The notes under the pieces: model-generated
Databases searched by the model: none
The model's input: only the letters and a program-made list of their open reading frames with translations
Told to the model about the DNA's origin: nothing
Part shown: positions 7,904 through 11,108 of the stretch, piece after piece
Position numbering within the stretch: the stretch's first letter is position 1
Layout: the number at the start of each line of letters is the position of its first letter
Assembly: GCA_030833685.1 (NCBI GenBank)
Contig: JAURGS010000063.1
Location: 1-11,108, forward strand
Direction: 5' to 3'
Length of the DNA: 11,108 bases
DNA from: Rhodoferax sp.
GTDB lineage: Bacteria; Pseudomonadota; Gammaproteobacteria; Burkholderiales; Burkholderiaceae_C
Program-made: the position numbers and the translations under genes

Positions 7904-8758
7904 TTAACCTTTGACAGCGCCTGCCGTCAGACCTTTCACAAAGTACTGTCCTGCCAACACATAGACCAGCATCGTCGGTAGCCCCGCGATGATGGCTGCG
8001 GCCATGTCTACGTTGTAGTTCTTCACGCTGCTGGTGGTGTTGGCCATGTTGTTTAGGCCAACCGTGACAGGCTTGCTGTCCGCACCACTAAAGGCCACGC
8101 CGAACAGAAAATCATTCCAGATGTTGGTGAACTGCCAAATCAGCGTCACCATCAATATCGGCGTAGACATCGGGATCACAATGCGAACAAAAATACGCCA
8201 GAACCCGGCGCCGTCAATCCTGGCGGCGTTGACCAACTCTCTGGGGATAGCGGTGTAGTAGTTCCTGAAAAAAAGCGTTGTTCCAGCCATGCCGGCCAGG
8301 CAATGCACCAGCACCAGGCCTGCCACAGAGCTTGATAGGCCAAGGTAGCCCAGAACCTGGCTCATCGGTAACAACACCACCTGAAACGGCATAAAAACGC
8401 CAAAAAGCAAAAAACCAAACAGCACTTCCGAGCCTCTGAAGCGCCACATGCTCAACACATAGCCATTGAGCGCGCCAATCGCCGTAGAGATCAGCACTGC
8501 AGGCACCGTCATGCTGACGGAGTTCCAAAAATACGGCTGAAGGCCGCGACAGTCCACGCCGGTACAAGCCTTGGACCATGCCAGTTGCCAGGCCTCGAAA
8601 TTCATGCCTTGAGGAAGACTGAGCAAATGACCGGCGCGAATCTGGGCCGCATCCTTGAATGAGGTCACCAGCATCACGTAGAGCGGCAGCAGAAAAAAGA
8701 ACGCCGCCACCAAGAGCACGGCGTACACCAACCAACGACTCTTTGAGGACCTTGCCAT
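7904..8758 (-). CDS. gtsC: Carbohydrate ABC transporter permease, MalG family (GtsC-like)
   Basis: The second inner-membrane permease of the transporter, 284 residues. Seen: a first hydrophobic segment (about 10-31), a periplasmic loop containing ACTGVDCRGLQPYFWNS with Cys65 and Cys70, several further membrane segments, and the EAA loop ELVNAARIDGAGFWRIFVRIVIP that docks onto the ATPase. The C-terminus ends in the ...YFVKGLTAGAVKG type common in MalG-family permeases. The ATG at 8758 lies 3 bp after the GtsB-like stop, and the gene ends 4 bp before the ATPase start, so translation is probably coupled through the three genes. The family call is firm. The gtsC name rests on the operon's binding protein and on resemblance to Pseudomonas glucose permeases. 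Confidence 0.92.
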   Translation of the reverse strand: MARSSKSRWLVYAVLLVAAFFFLLPLYVMLVTSFKDAAQIRAGHLLSLPQGMNFEAWQLAWSKACTGVDCRGLQPYFWNSVSMTVPAVLISTAIGALNGYVLSMWRFRGSEVLFGFLLFGVFMPFQVVLLPMSQVLGYLGLSSSVAGLVLVHCLAGMAGTTLFFRNYYTAIPRELVNAARIDGAGFWRIFVRIVIPMSTPILMVTLIWQFTNIWNDFLFGVAFSGADSKPVTVGLNNMANTTSSVKNYNVDMAAAIIAGLPTMLVYVLAGQYFVKGLTAGAVKG

Positions 8759-8761
8759 GCT

Positions 8762-9640
8762 TTACCGTTCGTGCGGTTTGGACCGCAATTCGCTGTAGAG
8801 ATAGGGCACCACCAATGCCGCCACGGTGGCGAGCATCATGGTGGCGCTGGCCGCACCCAGCCCAATTTGTCCGCGCGTAAAGCTCATGGTGAACATGAAC
8901 GTGGCCGGCACATCCGAGGCGTATCCGGGCCCACCGGCGGTCAAGGCCATCACCAGGTCAAAGGCTTTAATTGACAGGTGGGACAGCACCAAGACCGTTG
9001 AGAACACCACGGGGCGCAGAATCGGCAAAATGATCCGCCAATAAATTTTGGGCAATGACGCGCCGTCGATTTGTGCAGCTTTAATGATGCTGTCATCAAT
9101 GCCACGCAGACCAGCCAGAGAGAGCGCCATCGCAAAACCTGCAGACTGCCAAACGCCGGCGATCACCACGCAATAAATCGCTGTTTCGCTTTGCACCAGC
9201 CAGTCAAACTGAAAGCTGGTCCATCCCCACTCGTGCATCAGCTTTTCCAGGCCGAGGCTGGGATTCAGAATCCATTTCCAGGCTGTACCCGTCACGATAA
9301 ATGACAAGGCCATGGGATAGAGGTAGATGGTTCGCAGCACGCCCTCGGCGCGAACTTTTTGATCCAAAAAAATCGCCAGGCCCATACCGAGGACCATGGA
9401 AATACCCACGTACAAAACCGTGAACACGCCCAGGTTGCGCAAAGCCACATACCAGCGGTCCATATCCCACAGCGCAAGGTACTGGGCCAAACCAACAAAC
9501 TCACTGTAGTTGGGCAGCATTCGCGAGTTGGTTACCGACAACACGCCATTCCAGATCATGAAGCCGTAAATAAAGGCAAAGCCCAACACCAGGCCAGGCG
9601 CCAATACCAACTTCGGGAGTAACTGTTCAAAGGATTTCAT
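8762..9640 (-). CDS. gtsB: Carbohydrate ABC transporter permease, MalF family (GtsB-like)
   Basis: The first inner-membrane permease subunit, 292 residues from the ATG at 9640. I prefer this start over an in-frame ATG at 9718. The shorter product begins MKSFEQLLPKLVLAPG, a typical short cytoplasmic N-terminus leading into the first membrane helix, whereas the 26 extra residues would be read through intergenic stem-loop sequence. Seen: about six hydrophobic segments and the EAA loop SIIKAAQIDGASLPKIYWRIILPILRPV for contact with the ATPase. No strong ribosome-binding site precedes 9640, which may itself reduce permease synthesis relative to the binding protein. The stop is 3 bp from the start of the GtsC-like gene. 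Confidence 0.92.
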   Translation of the reverse strand: MKSFEQLLPKLVLAPGLVLGFAFIYGFMIWNGVLSVTNSRMLPNYSEFVGLAQYLALWDMDRWYVALRNLGVFTVLYVGISMVLGMGLAIFLDQKVRAEGVLRTIYLYPMALSFIVTGTAWKWILNPSLGLEKLMHEWGWTSFQFDWLVQSETAIYCVVIAGVWQSAGFAMALSLAGLRGIDDSIIKAAQIDGASLPKIYWRIILPILRPVVFSTVLVLSHLSIKAFDLVMALTAGGPGYASDVPATFMFTMSFTRGQIGLGAASATMMLATVAALVVPYLYSELRSKPHER

Positions 9641-9671
9641 GCGTGAACCAATCGCCGTGTAGGGGCGAAGA

Positions 9672-9703
9672 CCTGCGCTGGCTTGAAAAACAGCCAACGC
9701 AGG
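9672..9703 (-). promoter_or_regulatory. Intergenic stem-loop 3 (12-bp stem)
   Basis: On the transcribed minus strand the arms CCTGCGTTGGCT and AGCCAGCGCAGG pair over 12 bp with one G-U pair, closing an 8-nt U-rich loop. No run of Ts follows the stem, so it does not read as an intrinsic terminator. It is the strongest and most gtsB-proximal of three hairpins between the binding-protein and permease genes. A role as mRNA stabiliser or partial read-through barrier is inferred. Confidence 0.6.
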
Positions 9704-9705
9704 CA

Positions 9706-9729
9706 GAGCAGGGCTCAAAGCCCCCGCTC
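9706..9729 (-). promoter_or_regulatory. Intergenic stem-loop 2
   Basis: Seen on the plus-strand text as outer arms GAGC/GCTC (9706-9709 and 9726-9729) and inner arms GGGCT/AGCCC (9711-9715 and 9719-9723), with a 3-nt loop. An internal loop of one base against two separates the two stems. It lies 2 bp from stem-loop 3 and 3 bp from stem-loop 1. Confidence 0.5.
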
Positions 9730-9732
9730 AAG

Positions 9733-9762
9733 GCATGCGCCCGGCACACTGCCAGCGCATGC
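9733..9762 (-). promoter_or_regulatory. Intergenic stem-loop 1, just after the binding-protein gene
   Basis: Perfect 8-bp outer arms GCATGCGC/GCGCATGC (9733-9740 and 9755-9762) and inner arms GGCA/TGCC (9743-9746 and 9750-9753) close a 3-nt loop, with a two-versus-one internal loop. It begins 11 nt after the gtsA stop codon in the direction of transcription. This placement would suit protection of the upstream message from 3' exonucleases (inference). Confidence 0.55.
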
Positions 9763-9773
9763 ATTTTGGCGAC

Positions 9774-11024
9774 TTACATCGTGGCTGCGGCTTTGGCGAT
9801 GTTTTTCACACCGTCGGCCACAGAGATCTTGTCATCATTCCAGAACTGGCTGACGGCGTCCTTGATTGCTCCCTCAGCGGCTGGCTTAATCGCCATGCCA
9901 TGGGCCACCGACGGAACCAAACCACCTGTTTTGGCGGTGGACACGAAGTCTTTGCTTGAGAGCTTGGCGCAATCATCAAACTTGGCCATGTCCATGCTCA
10001 AACGCACCGGAATCGAGCCTTTGTTCAGGTTGAAAACTTCCTGGAATGCTGGACTCATGATCGATGCAGCCAGGTCAGCTTGAGCCTTTTGCGCACCGGA
10101 ATCCTTCAGTTTGAACATGGCAAAAGAGTCCACGTTAAACGTGAATGCATTTGCAGTACCTGGTGCGGCCGCACAGATGTAATCCTTGCCCGGCACCTTG
10201 CCAGCCGCGGAAAACTCACCCTTGGCCCAGTCACCCATGAACTGGAAGGCCGCCTTTTCCTGAATCACCATGGCTGTGGCCAGGTTCCAGTCACGTCCAG
10301 GCGCTGCAGCGTCGGTATACGACTTGATCTTGCGGAAAGTCTCCAACGACTTCTTCATGGTGTCGCTGTTGAGCGCCTTTTGGTCAAGGCTGACCAGCGC
10401 GTCGTTGTAGAACTTGGCGCCACCGACACCCAGAACCACAGACTCGAACGTCGTGAAATCCTGCCAGTTCTGACCACCATGGGCCACAGCGATCAAACCA
10501 GCTTTTTTGACTTTGTCGGCAGCAGCAAAGAACTCATCCCAAGTCTTCGGTGCGCCAGTAACGCCCGCCTTTTTCAGCACAGCGCTGTTAGCCCACATCC
10601 AGTTGACGCGGTGCACGTTCACAGGAGCGGCCACGTAGTTGCCTTTGTGCTTCATGACATCAGCCACCACTTTGGGCAGCAGGCTGTCCCACTTTTCGGC
10701 TTTGGCGGTTGCGTCCAAATTAGCCAGTACGCCCTCGGCGGCCCATTCCTGAATGGCTGGGCCTTTGATCTGAGCAGCAGCGGGCGGATTGCCTGCCACA
10801 ACACGGCTCTTCAGGACGGTCATGGCGTTGTCACCGCCGCCACCAGCCACTGCAAAGTCTTTCCAAGTGTGTTTTTTACCTTGCATCATGGTCTTGAGTT
10901 CAGCCACTGACTTGGCTTCACCGCCTGAAGTCCACCAGTGCAAAACCTCCACCTCACCAGCGGTCACGGCTGACCCAGCCACCACCAGAGCAACCGCAGT
11001 CGCCAATTGGGACAATTTCATCAT
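9774..11024 (-). CDS. gtsA: Periplasmic sugar-binding protein of an ABC importer, probably glucose (GtsA-like)
   Basis: A periplasmic receptor that captures sugar and delivers it to the GtsBC permease, 416 residues. I start at 11024 because AAGGAG at 11035-11030 sits 5 nt upstream and the product then has a clean signal peptide (about 1-22, ending VTA-G); the adjacent ATG at 11021 is equally possible. An in-frame ATG at 11075 would put unrelated residues before the signal sequence. Seen: EVLHWWTSGGE, AVAGGGGDNAMTVLKSRVVAGNPP and AQIKGP, strong hallmarks of the Pseudomonas/Burkholderiales glucose-binding group. Trp31, Glu36, Lys87, Lys335 and His375 match the spacing of ligands I recall from the P. 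putida glucose-binding protein (W36, E41, K92, K339, H379). Mannose or another hexose remains possible. It is the first gene of the operon. Confidence 0.93.
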   Translation of the reverse strand: MMKLSQLATAVALVVAGSAVTAGEVEVLHWWTSGGEAKSVAELKTMMQGKKHTWKDFAVAGGGGDNAMTVLKSRVVAGNPPAAAQIKGPAIQEWAAEGVLANLDATAKAEKWDSLLPKVVADVMKHKGNYVAAPVNVHRVNWMWANSAVLKKAGVTGAPKTWDEFFAAADKVKKAGLIAVAHGGQNWQDFTTFESVVLGVGGAKFYNDALVSLDQKALNSDTMKKSLETFRKIKSYTDAAAPGRDWNLATAMVIQEKAAFQFMGDWAKGEFSAAGKVPGKDYICAAAPGTANAFTFNVDSFAMFKLKDSGAQKAQADLAASIMSPAFQEVFNLNKGSIPVRLSMDMAKFDDCAKLSSKDFVSTAKTGGLVPSVAHGMAIKPAAEGAIKDAVSQFWNDDKISVADGVKNIAKAAATM

Positions 11025-11029
11025 CTTCT

Positions 11030-11035
11030 CTCCTT
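11030..11035 (-). promoter_or_regulatory. Ribosome-binding site of gtsA
   Basis: AAGGAG on the minus strand, 5 nt before the ATG at 11024 and 8 nt before the adjacent ATG at 11021. It is the strongest Shine-Dalgarno in the window, as expected for an abundant binding protein, and it rules out the upstream ATG at 11075. Confidence 0.8.
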
Positions 11036-11047
11036 GGGTTGAATGGA

Positions 11048-11071
11048 CCAGACTGGAACACCCAGCTCTGG
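11048..11071 (-). promoter_or_regulatory. Inverted repeat in the gtsA leader (operator or 5' stem-loop candidate)
   Basis: CCAGA-CTGG (11048-11056) and CCAG-C-TCTGG (11062-11071) form nine base pairs around a 5-nt centre with one bulged base. It lies 24-47 nt upstream of the gtsA start. It could be a repressor or activator site or an mRNA hairpin; the sequence alone cannot decide. No convincing -35/-10 pair is visible in 11025-11108. Confidence 0.4.
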
Positions 11072-11108
11072 ACATGATCCGGACGACGCACGCGGCACGC
11101 CGAATTAA

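Noticed and set aside
9672..9762. The intergenic hairpins read as an intrinsic terminator ending the gtsA transcript
   Set aside because: No T-tract follows any of the three stems in the direction of transcription. The U-rich stretch is in a loop, so full termination is not supported.
10080..10910. Open frame of 276 codons on the plus strand, antisense to gtsA
   Set aside because: It is entirely within the binding-protein gene, with no motif and no ribosome-binding context. It is a mirror of the real gene.
11088..11100. Short direct repeat GCACGC twice at 7-bp spacing upstream of gtsA
   Set aside because: Six-base repeats are expected by chance in GC-rich sequence, and the repeat lies at the window edge with no supporting context.

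Overview
The window looks like a chromosomal segment of a betaproteobacterium, most likely Burkholderiales and Comamonadaceae-like. It has moderately high GC, tightly packed genes, a glucose-type ABC transporter of the Pseudomonas/Burkholderiales kind, and a TctE-type sensor kinase. This placement is inferred from protein character, not from a database match. No mobile element, tRNA, rRNA or CRISPR array was seen.

Left part (1-4534): a 5-formyltetrahydrofolate cyclo-ligase gene runs off the left edge on the minus strand. Its start codon lies only 9 bp from that of a divergent plus-strand group. That group encodes a Slt70-type soluble lytic transglycosylase (541-2529), a glutathione S-transferase family protein with a GTG start (2557-3237), and a CCA-adding tRNA nucleotidyltransferase (3239-4534). 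The gaps are 27 bp and 1 bp, so the three genes are probably co-transcribed. These are housekeeping functions: folate salvage, peptidoglycan turnover, detoxification and tRNA 3'-end maturation.

Middle part (4623-6802): an OmpR-type response regulator overlaps a TctE/QseC-type sensor histidine kinase by 4 bp (ATGA), forming a two-component system. It converges on the next operon, with 29 bp between the stop codons.

Right part (6832-11024, minus strand): a complete CUT1 sugar ABC transporter is read from right to left as periplasmic binding protein (GtsA-like), two permeases (GtsB- and GtsC-like) and ATPase (UgpC/MalK-like, GtsD role). The binding protein keeps, at matching spacing, the residues I recall as glucose ligands in the Pseudomonas putida glucose-binding protein. 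D-glucose is therefore the best substrate guess.

The least ordinary signals are non-coding. Three consecutive stem-loops fill the 133-bp gap between the binding-protein gene and the first permease gene, and a 24-nt imperfect inverted repeat lies in the leader of the binding-protein gene. The neighbouring two-component system may regulate the transporter, as GltR/GtrS does for gts genes in Pseudomonas. I did not find a clearly novel system. The genes belong to known families, and the interest lies in regulatory architecture and a few protein-level oddities.
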